DNA of 64,000 nt, from assembly GCA_030041155.1 (NCBI GenBank), contig JASHOJ010000013.1:1-64000 (forward strand), given 5' to 3'. Made by a program: the position numbers and the translations under genes. This stretch comes from Candidatus Binataceae bacterium. Its GTDB lineage: Bacteria > Desulfobacterota > Binatia > Binatales > Binataceae. Below, one piece after another: positions 53,688 through 62,350 of this stretch. Position 1 is the first letter of the stretch; each line of letters opens with the position of its first letter. Below the pieces are notes generated by a model, which searched no databases, was not told the DNA's origin, and saw only the letters and a list, made by a program, of their open reading frames with translations.

Positions 53688-55205
53688 ATGAAACTGCGGC
53701 GGCCCGCAGTTAGTGTCGCGCTGGTGGCGATCCTTCTAGCCTCCGCGACCATTCTCTTTCATCGCCTTGGCGCGGGCGACATCTGCAGCGGCAACGAGGC
53801 CGTCGAAGCGGTTTTCGTGCAGCAGATGGTCGAGCACGATCACTACATCTTCCCGCTCGAGAACGGACGCCAACCGATGTATAAGCCTCCCCTGTTTCAT
53901 TGGAGCGCCACCGCGCTGGACCGGATCGCCGGAATCCGCCGCGTTACCGCAACGAACCTTCGCACCGTCTCCGCAATTTACGCGCTTGCCGGAATAGCGA
54001 TTACAATTGCGCTTGCCGGCTGGCTGCTTGGCGCAGAAGGCGCTATTTTTGCCGGCCTCACGCTCGCCGCATCGTACCAATACATCAGTCAGGGCCGGTT
54101 CGCGCGCGTCGATATGACGTTGTGCTTTTTCGAAGCGGCATCGTTGTTCGCATTTGTATGGTGGCTGCCGCCGGTTCACGCCCAGAGCAGTAGCATCGAT
54201 GCTGTCGACACACCATCTCGACGCTGGCGCCTTTATGTATTCGCTGTCGCGATGGGGCTCGGGGTGCTGGCCAAAGGCCCGGTCGGGGCATTACTGCCGG
54301 GGGCGGCTATAGTCGTTTTCCTGCTTGTCTCGCGAAGGTGGAGCGATCTGCTGGCGATACTCGAACCGGGGGCGGTGATTCTCGGGGCGGTTATCGCTTC
54401 GAGCTGGTATCTCGCATGTTACTTCGGCGGCCGCTTCGGATTTCTTAACCGTCAGCTCGCGAGCGAAAACGTCGGCAGGTTCTTCGGATCGCTCGGCACG
54501 ATGGCGCCGTGGTATTACCTCGAACCGATTCTGCTGAACTCGCTCCCGCTTAGCCTCTTGGTGCCGGTCGCGGTTGTGGTCGCGTTATGGCCGCGGCGAG
54601 CTGCCACAAACGCGGATGGTGAATCGCCGAAAGCGTCGAGCGCCGCGCGACTGTTCGCAATCTTCTGGGTCGTCACGGTCGTATTCTTCTCGATTGCCGC
54701 GTATAAGCGGCGCGCTTATCTGCTACCGCTTTGGCCGCCAAGCGCGTTCCTGCTCGCGTGGCTAATACTGCGGCTTCGCGAATACTCGGTGGGAGGCGCG
54801 ATCAAATGGGCATTTGCCGCGATCTGCTGCGCGCTCGTTGTGTTTAACTTCGTCTATCTGCCGCAAAGAGAGATACGCGAGTGCGCATCCGATAGTTTTC
54901 GTCCTGCCGCGGAGGAGATCACGCGTGCGGTATCACCTGACGATCCGCTATACACATTTGGCTTCGACGAGGAATTGGCACCGCTGCTGTTTTATCTGGA
55001 TCGCGATGCACCGCCGATAAAAGGACGGCTCGGCGACGCACCGCCGGGTTACATAATCGTGCCGGAACGGGTGTGGCGCATGCATCGTGATGAGGCGCTG
55101 GACCTCGATCCCGTGCTGACAAGCGAGCACGGCACGCGCCGCCTGATTCTTTTGCGACGAGGCAAGACCTACGCGAGGCTCGCTTACCCGGCCAGATCGC
55201 GGTAA
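53688..55205 (+). CDS. GT39/ArnT-like polyprenyl-sugar glycosyltransferase
   Basis: 505 residues from ATG 53688, which directly precedes the first membrane helix; ATG 53631 (overlapping the previous gene) would add 19 residues. About ten to twelve helices with the first periplasmic loop containing MYKPPLFHWSA, the counterpart of EKPPLYYW in ArnT-like glycosyltransferases. The conserved acidic pair before it (usually DE) reads GNEAVEA, so the first Asp is Asn. The soluble C-terminal part (from about 415) follows. It would transfer sugar from a polyprenyl donor to lipid A or protein at the outer face of the inner membrane. Confidence 0.8.
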   Translation: MKLRRPAVSVALVAILLASATILFHRLGAGDICSGNEAVEAVFVQQMVEHDHYIFPLENGRQPMYKPPLFHWSATALDRIAGIRRVTATNLRTVSAIYALAGIAITIALAGWLLGAEGAIFAGLTLAASYQYISQGRFARVDMTLCFFEAASLFAFVWWLPPVHAQSSSIDAVDTPSRRWRLYVFAVAMGLGVLAKGPVGALLPGAAIVVFLLVSRRWSDLLAILEPGAVILGAVIASSWYLACYFGGRFGFLNRQLASENVGRFFGSLGTMAPWYYLEPILLNSLPLSLLVPVAVVVALWPRRAATNADGESPKASSAARLFAIFWVVTVVFFSIAAYKRRAYLLPLWPPSAFLLAWLILRLREYSVGGAIKWAFAAICCALVVFNFVYLPQREIRECASDSFRPAAEEITRAVSPDDPLYTFGFDEELAPLLFYLDRDAPPIKGRLGDAPPGYIIVPERVWRMHRDEALDLDPVLTSEHGTRRLILLRRGKTYARLAYPARSR

Positions 55206-55780
55206 CGAAAACAGGTCACCAGGTGATCATTCACCATTCCGATGGCCTGCATGAACGCATAACAAATCGTCGACCCCACGAAAGCAAATCCCCGCTTGCG
55301 AAGATCCTGACTGAGTAGGTCCGACTCCAGCGTGCGCGCTGGCACCTGCCGCATCATCCGCCAGTGATTGATGCGCGGCTGCCCATCGACGAAACGCCAT
55401 ACGTAGCGATCGAAGCTGCCGAACTCTTTCTGCAATTGAACGAAAAGACGCGCGTTGCGGATTGCAGCCTCAATTTTCATCCGGTTGCGGATGATCCCTT
55501 CGTCATGCATCAGTTGCGAGATCCTATGCTTGTCATACGCGGCGATCGCACAGGGATCAAAGTTATCGAACGCCGACCGATAGTTTCCGCGTTTGCGAAG
55601 GATCGTCTCCCAACTGAGGCCCGCCTGCGCTCCTTCCAGGACCAGAAATTCGAACAGCACCAGGTCATTGTGCTGCGGTACGCCCCATTCCAAGTCATGG
55701 TACGCTTTCGCGACCTCGTTCGCCGCCGCCCAACCGCATCGCTTGCGATCAGGAACCGGCGCACGTCCTGATTTAGTCAC
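55184..55780 (-). CDS. tag: DNA-3-methyladenine glycosylase I
   Basis: 198 residues from GTG 55780, which has GGAG upstream and avoids the preceding gene; an ATG at 55843 would overlap that gene by 53 bases. The zinc ligands are visible: Cys in RKRCGWA and His in AYHDLEWG at the N-terminus, His and Cys in NDHLVTCFRY at the C-terminus. Core motifs DLVLFEFLVLEGAQAGLSWETIL match Tag. It excises 3-methyladenine from alkylated DNA. Its end overlaps the convergent GT39-like gene by 22 bases. Confidence 0.93.
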   Translation of the reverse strand: MTKSGRAPVPDRKRCGWAAANEVAKAYHDLEWGVPQHNDLVLFEFLVLEGAQAGLSWETILRKRGNYRSAFDNFDPCAIAAYDKHRISQLMHDEGIIRNRMKIEAAIRNARLFVQLQKEFGSFDRYVWRFVDGQPRINHWRMMRQVPARTLESDLLSQDLRKRGFAFVGSTICYAFMQAIGMVNDHLVTCFRYRDLAG

Positions 55781-55790
55781 CGCGCTCCAT

Positions 55791-57317
55791 TCATCCACCA
55801 GCGGCTTTTGCAAATGCACGCTCGGCAGATCCTGTCTGCTCATAAGCCCGCCGTTTCAGTTCGAAAAATGCTTCATCGACGAATGCGCGCATCCGCGCGA
55901 CATCCGGTATCAACCGTGGCTCCCCAATTAGCCCAAAATACAGGTTTCGATTGTAACTCAAAACCGCAACCCCGTAGCCAAGGGTTCCCCAAAGCGGTAC
56001 CACGGGGATCATGTCCAGGCATCGCTTGCCAAGCATATACAGTGGAACCTGCACTCCCGGAACGTTGGTCGCGACAAAGTTGACGAATGACGCTGGTATC
56101 GCAAACCCATCGCGGCGCGGCTTCCATCCGATTGCTTCAGTGAACGCGGCCATATAGTCGAGCGTCGAGGTAGTGAGCTTGGAAGCCGCCGCAGCCAGAG
56201 CTGGAGGCACGTTCTCCGCCATTCGCACCAGAGCCTCCATCGATGCCGCCGAGCCTTCAGCCTTGATTTTCGCGGTCGCCGCCGAGATCTGGCGCAGTCG
56301 CTCGACCACGTCGATCACCTCGGCGCAGACGCGCGGGAACATCATCGAAACCCGGTTTCCGAGCGCGCTCCGCTCGGTACGATGGCGGACGTTAACCGGG
56401 CATCCGACGCAAAGTTCCTGATTCCGAGTACGATAACCATGATGATCGAGATAGCGCGCCGCCCCGGCGGTTAGGATCGTCAGCACCACGTCGTTTACCG
56501 ATCCGCCGAACGCGCTTCGGATAAGGCGGAAATCGCCGAATGACTGCCGCGTCCAGGCGATTTCGCGCCGCGCCGTCACGACCCCTGAGTTCCATGGCGT
56601 TTGCGCGATCTTCCTCGTGCCCAACTCAATCAGGAGCTGCGTCGCTACGGCGGCATCACCCGTGCTCCGTCCGCCAGGCTGCGTGCCGTTCATCATTTCA
56701 CGGCCCGGCTCCTGCGCGTTATCGATAGCCGACTTAAGTCGCTCCTGCGCGGCCGCCAAAAACCGCTCTGCCGCCGATGATGGCGGCTTCGGCTTCCACG
56801 GCTGCGCGGGTGGCACCGGCTCGGGGTCGGGCCTGAAATCGTACATCACCTTCAGCAACTCGACTCCCGAAACTCCGTCCACGAGACAGTGATGCACCCG
56901 CCATACAAGCGCGCTTCGTCCGCCCTCAAAGCCCTCGTATAAGTGAACATCCCACAGCGGACGCTCGCGCGGCAGAATTCTCCCGTAGTCGCGCATCATG
57001 ATGCTTAATGCGGCTGCCGCCCCGGTTGTCTTGGGAAGGCTATGCCGAAAAATGTGATTCTCCACCCGAAAGTCCGGGTCGTCTTCCATGATCGCGTGCG
57101 CGAGATTGAACGGCACCTTCGCAAGCCGTTGTCGATATCGGGGAATCAGGTGGATGCGGCTTTTAAGATGCCTAATCAGTTCTTCAAAGCCGATATGACC
57201 GTCTAGGATGGCAATCGATCCGATATGCAGCGGCGCGTTGACGGATTCGGCGTATAGAAACCCCGCATCCTGCGTCGAGAGCCGATAGCTCGTCGCCGCG
57301 CCGCCCAGAACCCGCAT
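55791..57317 (-). CDS. wax ester synthase / diacylglycerol acyltransferase (WS/DGAT) family
   Basis: 508 residues from ATG 57317, which has AGGAGGTG eight bases upstream; a longer frame to 57458 is unlikely. The acyltransferase motif HHCLVDG (His142, His143, Asp147, Gly148) and the later NDVVLTILTAGAARYL and CPVNVRHRTERSALGNRVSMMFP are those of bacterial WS/DGAT enzymes, which esterify acyl-CoA to fatty alcohols or diacylglycerol for storage lipid. The operon partner downstream is tag, the upstream neighbour a PagL-like protein. Confidence 0.92.
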   Translation of the reverse strand: MRVLGGAATSYRLSTQDAGFLYAESVNAPLHIGSIAILDGHIGFEELIRHLKSRIHLIPRYRQRLAKVPFNLAHAIMEDDPDFRVENHIFRHSLPKTTGAAAALSIMMRDYGRILPRERPLWDVHLYEGFEGGRSALVWRVHHCLVDGVSGVELLKVMYDFRPDPEPVPPAQPWKPKPPSSAAERFLAAAQERLKSAIDNAQEPGREMMNGTQPGGRSTGDAAVATQLLIELGTRKIAQTPWNSGVVTARREIAWTRQSFGDFRLIRSAFGGSVNDVVLTILTAGAARYLDHHGYRTRNQELCVGCPVNVRHRTERSALGNRVSMMFPRVCAEVIDVVERLRQISAATAKIKAEGSAASMEALVRMAENVPPALAAAASKLTTSTLDYMAAFTEAIGWKPRRDGFAIPASFVNFVATNVPGVQVPLYMLGKRCLDMIPVVPLWGTLGYGVAVLSYNRNLYFGLIGEPRLIPDVARMRAFVDEAFFELKRRAYEQTGSAERAFAKAAGG

Positions 57318-57445
57318 CGGAAGCACCTCCTGCGCACCGGGACCGCCCTCCCATCTCGCCGCCGCTGCATCCGGTCCACCCGCACAACCTTTGCAGGCTT
57401 CGCGCGTGTGCTGCAACCAGAATCGCATGCGCGCGCGCTTTTCTT

Positions 57446-58108
57446 TCACGGCGGCCACTTCACATACCAGGAAAATCCGATGACCATACCTGCGGCGGTG
57501 TTAAGCGCGAAATTATCGTTGCTGCCATCTAACCCCGCGTTCGAGATGTGCTGCGCCTGCAGCCCAACATAGATCGCCGCTTGCGGGCTGATGAAATACG
57601 AAACGCCGATCCCCGCCTGGATCAGATTCATGAATGGCCCACTCAGTCGAGTCTCGTTGCTGACGTGCCCGATTTGTAAGTTGGTCCATCCTGGAGCGAT
57701 CGAGGCGTCCACCCACGGCACCAGGCGCTTATACCGAAAGTGCAGAAGATAATAACGAAGATAAAGCCCGCCGCCTGCAAACGTCACGCGCTCGGTCGGA
57801 AAATTCTCGAAGCTCGGCTCGACACCGACCTCAAACGCGCCATCGAATACGCTATCCAGAAATCTGAATCGCGTGATTCCAAACGGCAGGATCGACACCC
57901 GTGCCGACAAATTCCACGCCTGCACCACGGCGCCGTTGTTCTTCAGCCGATCGCTGAAATGAGCTAGCGCCGACTCGCCCGAGATAACTATCGCGTAGCG
58001 GCTAAAAATCGGATCAACGTCAAAGTCCTCGGCCGCACTCGGCGCAGCGCCGATCACAACGCCCCCGATCAACAAACCTACGGTGACTGCAACGACCGAG
58101 ACGCGCAT
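57446..58108 (-). CDS. PagL-like lipid A acyl hydrolase (acyloxyacyl hydrolase family)
   Basis: 220 residues. Signal peptide to about residue 26 (PSAAED). Eight or so amphipathic beta strands make an outer-membrane barrel. The active-site signature is QHISNAGLDGSN, giving His187 and Ser189 as in PagL (H126/S128 in Pseudomonas). The third residue, a Glu 12 positions after the Ser in PagL, is Ala here, so activity is not certain. PagL removes a 3-O-acyl chain from lipid A. It is 128 bases upstream of the WS/DGAT start on the same strand. Confidence 0.82.
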   Translation of the reverse strand: MRVSVVAVTVGLLIGGVVIGAAPSAAEDFDVDPIFSRYAIVISGESALAHFSDRLKNNGAVVQAWNLSARVSILPFGITRFRFLDSVFDGAFEVGVEPSFENFPTERVTFAGGGLYLRYYLLHFRYKRLVPWVDASIAPGWTNLQIGHVSNETRLSGPFMNLIQAGIGVSYFISPQAAIYVGLQAQHISNAGLDGSNDNFALNTAAGMVIGFSWYVKWPP

Positions 58109-58243
58109 TGCTGCCCTCTACTCGCGACGAGTCCACCATCAGCTTCCCAGTCCGCCCATTCGCGTTCAATTGCAAATCGCCGGACGACCTTAAGCCCGAA
58201 GCTGAATATTCTGAAAGGCTTTCGATGCCGGACGCTCGGCCGT

Positions 58244-59047
58244 TTAGTCGCGCCGCTTCGCACCCATCAGGATGTCGAATGGGGCGCGCTGCTTTTCCCG
58301 GCGCAAAAGGACGTACATCGCGCCGGCGCCGCCGTCCTGCATGCGTGAAGTCGTGAAAGCCAGCACGTGAGCGCCAATCGCGCCGTGGGAGAGCCACTCG
58401 GCGGCCGCATGCTTCAGAACCGGACGTCCTCCAGGTGAGCCTAGGCCGCGGCCGTGAACAACCAGCACTGATCGATGTCCCTTGCGCACCGAATCGAGAA
58501 TGAAGTCGGTCAGCGCCTGATGCGCATCGACCTGCGTCATCCCGTGCAGGTCGATATGGTTCTGCATCGCGAATTCTCCGCGCCTCATCCGCGCGACCAG
58601 TCGCGGATCGAGACCGACGCGAGCGCCCTCGACATATTCCTCGGTTTCGGTGATATCGAAGTTCGCCTGCCCTGACACAAGGTCCGAAAGCCGTGCTATC
58701 ACCTCGGCGTCTTCGCTCACGATTTCGCTGACCACCGGGCGATTCAGTCTCGGCTCGATCGGGACGCGCGATCCGCGGCCATTGCGAAGCGGACGAACGC
58801 CCTCAAGCGAAGCCGAAAGCAGCATCGCGTCCTCGGTGCTACTGCCGGGCATTGCCGCTTTAGCTGCTGGCGCGGCGATACGGGTGCTCGACTCGGACGC
58901 GGGCTTCAACCGGTTGCGAGCCGCGCCTGCAAGCATCTTCTTCAGATCCTTGAAAGGCGTGAAACTGACCGGTTTGTTTCCGATGCTTCGGCCTGAATCG
59001 TCCGCCCGCGGCTTTTCGCCGCGGCGCGATTTGCTTTTTCGGGCCAT
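58244..59047 (-). CDS. Smr-domain protein (DUF2027-free, stand-alone Smr/MutS C-terminal domain)
   Basis: 267 residues. The first about 130 residues are basic, low-complexity and likely disordered. The Smr domain covers about 160-265 with the signature DLHGM (166-170) and VHGRG (197-201), then GRPVLKHAAAEWL. Smr domains are nicking nucleases in DNA or RNA processing. It resembles E. coli SmrA/SmrB. A second Smr protein, mutS2, lies 3 kb to the right. Confidence 0.88.
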   Translation of the reverse strand: MARKSKSRRGEKPRADDSGRSIGNKPVSFTPFKDLKKMLAGAARNRLKPASESSTRIAAPAAKAAMPGSSTEDAMLLSASLEGVRPLRNGRGSRVPIEPRLNRPVVSEIVSEDAEVIARLSDLVSGQANFDITETEEYVEGARVGLDPRLVARMRRGEFAMQNHIDLHGMTQVDAHQALTDFILDSVRKGHRSVLVVHGRGLGSPGGRPVLKHAAAEWLSHGAIGAHVLAFTTSRMQDGGAGAMYVLLRREKQRAPFDILMGAKRRD

Positions 59048-59217
59048 GGCTTAGGATTCCAGTATGCGGAAGTCCCTTGATTATGCCTGAGCCGCGTCCG
59101 CAGAGCGACTCTCTGGCTCCGGCTGAGCGCCACGCCGCCCAATATTCCAGATCGTCAGAAAACGTGCGGCAACCGGGAGTTTTGAGTTAGACTTGCGGTT
59201 CATCAGCGGGGTTTTCG

Positions 59218-61734
59218 ATGCGAAAAGGATTCATTATCGCCGGTAGCATCGCGGGGGTCATCATCCTCGCGATCATCGTCGTCCTGGCTTATGCAGCCTC
59301 CAACCTGAATTCGATCATCGCCAACAATCGCGACCGCGTCCTCGCCCGCATCAGCCAGTCGCTCGGTCGCAACGTTCAGGTCGATAGCATCAAGGCGGTG
59401 GTCGGATGGGGCGCGGCGGCCGATCTTACCGGCGTGCGCATCAGCGACGATCCCGATTTCTCTTCCAAGCCTTTTGTGCAGGCTTCCAACGCGTATGCGC
59501 AGGTCGAGTTGCTGCCCCTGCTGATGCATCGGCTGCAAGTTCGCAAGGTAGTGCTCGAAAATCCCGAGATCCGAATAGTCCGCAACTCGGCCGGCATGCT
59601 TAACGTGATGACGATCGGAAAGAAAAAGAACGCCGCGCCTGAAAGCGGCGGCAAAACGACTCCGGAGCGGAAAACCGCCGCGCGCCACTCTCTAACCGAG
59701 CAGAACAAAATGGCGGCGGCGCCGAAAAAAAAGCGCCATCACGGCGTCAGGATAGAGTCATTGTACGTTCATGATTTTTCGGTCCAGCAGGGCGAGATTG
59801 TCTACCAGCAGCCTGGCCGTCCAGCGATGAAAATCAGCAACATCGATTTCGATGTCGACAACTTCAATTTCAATTCTCCTTTCGATATCGACCTGAAACT
59901 TGCGGCGCTTGATCCGAAAACGCAGAACGTGGAGCTTAGCGGCACCGTCGGTCCGCTGCTCAATGGTTCGGCAATCGATCCGAATGCCGTTGCGGTGAAT
60001 CTCACTCTCAAAGCCGGACCGTTCACGCTGGCAGAGGTCCGCGATGCGCTTGGAAAAGCGATTCCCGCCGCGCTCGATATCTCCGATTCGGTCAACCTGA
60101 GCGCTAGCGTAAAGGGCCGAACCGGTGCGCTTCAGATAAACGCGGCAACCGACCTGAGCCACAACACGGTCAGCTTCGGAAATCTCTTCAACAAGCCTCC
60201 GGGGACTACTCTCAGGGTCGATGTCGACGCACAGCGCGGTCAATCAGGATTCGGCATCTCGCTAGCACGCATAACCCTTGGAGACGCCGTTATCAATGCG
60301 ACTCGAGTATCCTATAGCGGCGCGGGCATTAGCGGGCGCCTCGATTCGAACCGCTTTGCTATCGGTTCACTCTCCCGGCTTTCGGCTGTGGCGCAAAAGT
60401 TCGGTATTACCGGGATGGCCGAGATTCACGCCGACTTTCAATATGCTGGCGGGGTTCCGTCCGCAAATGGCGTCCTGACACTTAATTCGGTCGCGGTTTC
60501 CAAACCCGGATCGTCTCCCGCGGGAGCGCCCGCGGTAAGCGCCTTGAGCGGCGACATCAAGTTCGCCGAACAGAGCGCCGATATCGGCCCGCTGACCTTT
60601 AAGATCGGCACCGGCAGCGCAACACTCAAGGCGCATGCGAGCCGAATCTATCCACCCGCTCTGAGCTATGATTTCACCGCTTCCGCTCTGCAAACCGCCG
60701 ACTTCGTAGCCAGTCGTCCCGCCGCTGAGCAGCTCAACAATGTGCGCGCGACCGGGACATTCGCGCTCTCCGCTTCCGGTCCCGATATCCAGGCCAACAT
60801 CGCGTCACTCGCGGGCGTCCTCAATAACGTCGCGTACCAGAACCTGAGCGGTGCAGCGACGCTCAAGGGCAAGCAGGCGCGAGTGACGCAATTCAGCATC
60901 GGTGCATTCGGCGGGCGAATAGACGGCGCCGCTCAGACCCAACTCGCGCAAAATGCGCCGTTCTCCGCCTCGGTAACCCTGGGCAACGTTGATGTGCAGC
61001 AGGCGCTCGCGTCGCAGCAGCTCAAGGCAGCGGACATGATTCGCGGGATTCTGAGCGGCACGGTCAACGTGTCGGGCCAGCTGGCGAAGTTCGATTCGAT
61101 GAAGCAGACGCTTAAGGGCAACGGTCAACTCGCGCTCACCCAGGGAAAGCTGGTCAATATCAACGTGGCCTCAACCGCGCTCAAGAAGATCGACAAGGTG
61201 CCCATGATCGGAAAGCTGATCCCAAATTCGGTGGTGAATAATCATCCCGAACTGTTCAACAATCCCGATACCGATATCCAATCCGCGACCATGAGCTTTG
61301 TTCTGAACGGACCGCGCATCACCTCCCACGACATTCTGATCAAGAATGTTGATTATTGGCTGACGGGCGACGGATGGTTCGACATGGACAGGAATCTCGA
61401 TATGAGCGCGCGTATCCTGCTTTCGCCTCAATTCAGCCGCGAGATCGTGCAGCAGAATTCCAACGTGGCTTACGTCGCCAACCGCAACAATCAGATTGAT
61501 ATTCCGCTCAAGATAACCGGCCAGCTGCCACGACCCGTGGTGGTGCCCGATGTCGGCGAACTCGCGCAGCGTGCTGGCGAGCGCGCTCTTAAACAACGTG
61601 GCTCGAAAGCGCTTGGCAAGCTTCTGGGAAAGAAAGGTCTTGGTCAATTCCTGGGTGGCGGCGGAAGCAATGACAACGGCGGCGGCGGAAATTCCGGGGG
61701 GAATCCGATCAACAATTTGAAGAAACTCTTCTAG
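59218..61734 (+). CDS. AsmA-family envelope protein
   Basis: 838 residues. One N-terminal membrane helix (about 5-27) is followed by the AsmA start SNLNSIIANNRDRVLARISQSLGRNVQVDSI. The rest is a long beta-rich bridge-like domain with repeated AINA/LTLNSV segments. A Lys-rich insertion (about 141-180) contains charged repeats. The Gly/Asn-rich tail ends the protein. AsmA-like proteins are anchored in the inner membrane and span the periplasm to move phospholipids to the outer membrane. Monocistronic. Confidence 0.85.
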   Translation: MRKGFIIAGSIAGVIILAIIVVLAYAASNLNSIIANNRDRVLARISQSLGRNVQVDSIKAVVGWGAAADLTGVRISDDPDFSSKPFVQASNAYAQVELLPLLMHRLQVRKVVLENPEIRIVRNSAGMLNVMTIGKKKNAAPESGGKTTPERKTAARHSLTEQNKMAAAPKKKRHHGVRIESLYVHDFSVQQGEIVYQQPGRPAMKISNIDFDVDNFNFNSPFDIDLKLAALDPKTQNVELSGTVGPLLNGSAIDPNAVAVNLTLKAGPFTLAEVRDALGKAIPAALDISDSVNLSASVKGRTGALQINAATDLSHNTVSFGNLFNKPPGTTLRVDVDAQRGQSGFGISLARITLGDAVINATRVSYSGAGISGRLDSNRFAIGSLSRLSAVAQKFGITGMAEIHADFQYAGGVPSANGVLTLNSVAVSKPGSSPAGAPAVSALSGDIKFAEQSADIGPLTFKIGTGSATLKAHASRIYPPALSYDFTASALQTADFVASRPAAEQLNNVRATGTFALSASGPDIQANIASLAGVLNNVAYQNLSGAATLKGKQARVTQFSIGAFGGRIDGAAQTQLAQNAPFSASVTLGNVDVQQALASQQLKAADMIRGILSGTVNVSGQLAKFDSMKQTLKGNGQLALTQGKLVNINVASTALKKIDKVPMIGKLIPNSVVNNHPELFNNPDTDIQSATMSFVLNGPRITSHDILIKNVDYWLTGDGWFDMDRNLDMSARILLSPQFSREIVQQNSNVAYVANRNNQIDIPLKITGQLPRPVVVPDVGELAQRAGERALKQRGSKALGKLLGKKGLGQFLGGGGSNDNGGGGNSGGNPINNLKKLF

Positions 61735-62102
61735 CGAAACTCCGCTGACCCGATGCGATCGCGCAAGCTCAGGAGCGTAGGTCTAATGGAGCCGAGAGGG
61801 TGTCTTCGCGGCTTGCGCCAGCTTCATAAAAAACGACAAAAATTCACGAATATTACAGGTTTGTCTGCTATAGCGTGCAATTTTACCGCGGCCTCGTTCC
61901 AAATTGTTGCGGTTCTCGCCTGAATCGCTAAGATTCTTGCAGGGAAGGGGGTACAGGCGGTGATGAGCAAATCGCAGTCTACGCGGGTTCTTGCCGCTAG
62001 TATTATAAATCTACTTTGTGTAAGCTCTGGCATACGCGCAAACTATGCGCGTCAGGCCCGATGCGCGGTACGCGCGTACATCGAGGCCGAAGGGGCGAGT
62101 AA
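61735..62102. other. 370-bp intergenic region with a 12-bp palindrome
   Basis: AT-rich in the middle (61820-62030). It contains ACGCGC/GCGCGT arms (62033-62051) and GTACGCGCGTAC, a perfect 12-bp palindrome at 62068-62079, 24 bases before the next gene. A half-site CACGAATAT near 61845 resembles one arm of the palindrome before the Rrf2 gene. No convincing gene or RNA is visible. Confidence 0.4.
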
Positions 62103-62345
62103 GTGGAACCTGAAGTCCGGCGATTTATGTCACGAATAACCTGTTCGGTTTGTCTTCAGGATCATACCGCGCGTCGCGCGCAGGTCTTCATCGTGGTCGG
62201 CGGCGAGCATGGCGATCCGGCCGTGATGGGTTTCTGCTATGAGCACGCGGCGGGCACCGTTGGCCGGCTGCACGAGATGGCGAAGCCCCAGGCGCGCACG
62301 CAGGCGCCTGCCGCCAAGATCGTTCAGTTTCGTCCGCGCGCCTGA
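62103..62345 (+). CDS. small Cys/His protein, possible zinc ribbon
   Basis: 80 residues from GTG 62103; ATG 62127 is an alternative. CSVCLQDH near the N-terminus and FCYEHAAG later form a Cys-x2-Cys and Cys-x2-His pair that could bind zinc. The C-terminus is basic. It is preceded by a 12-bp palindrome and is convergent with mutS2. No family recognised. Confidence 0.5.
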   Translation: MEPEVRRFMSRITCSVCLQDHTARRAQVFIVVGGEHGDPAVMGFCYEHAAGTVGRLHEMAKPQARTQAPAAKIVQFRPRA

Positions 62346-62350
62346 CCTGG

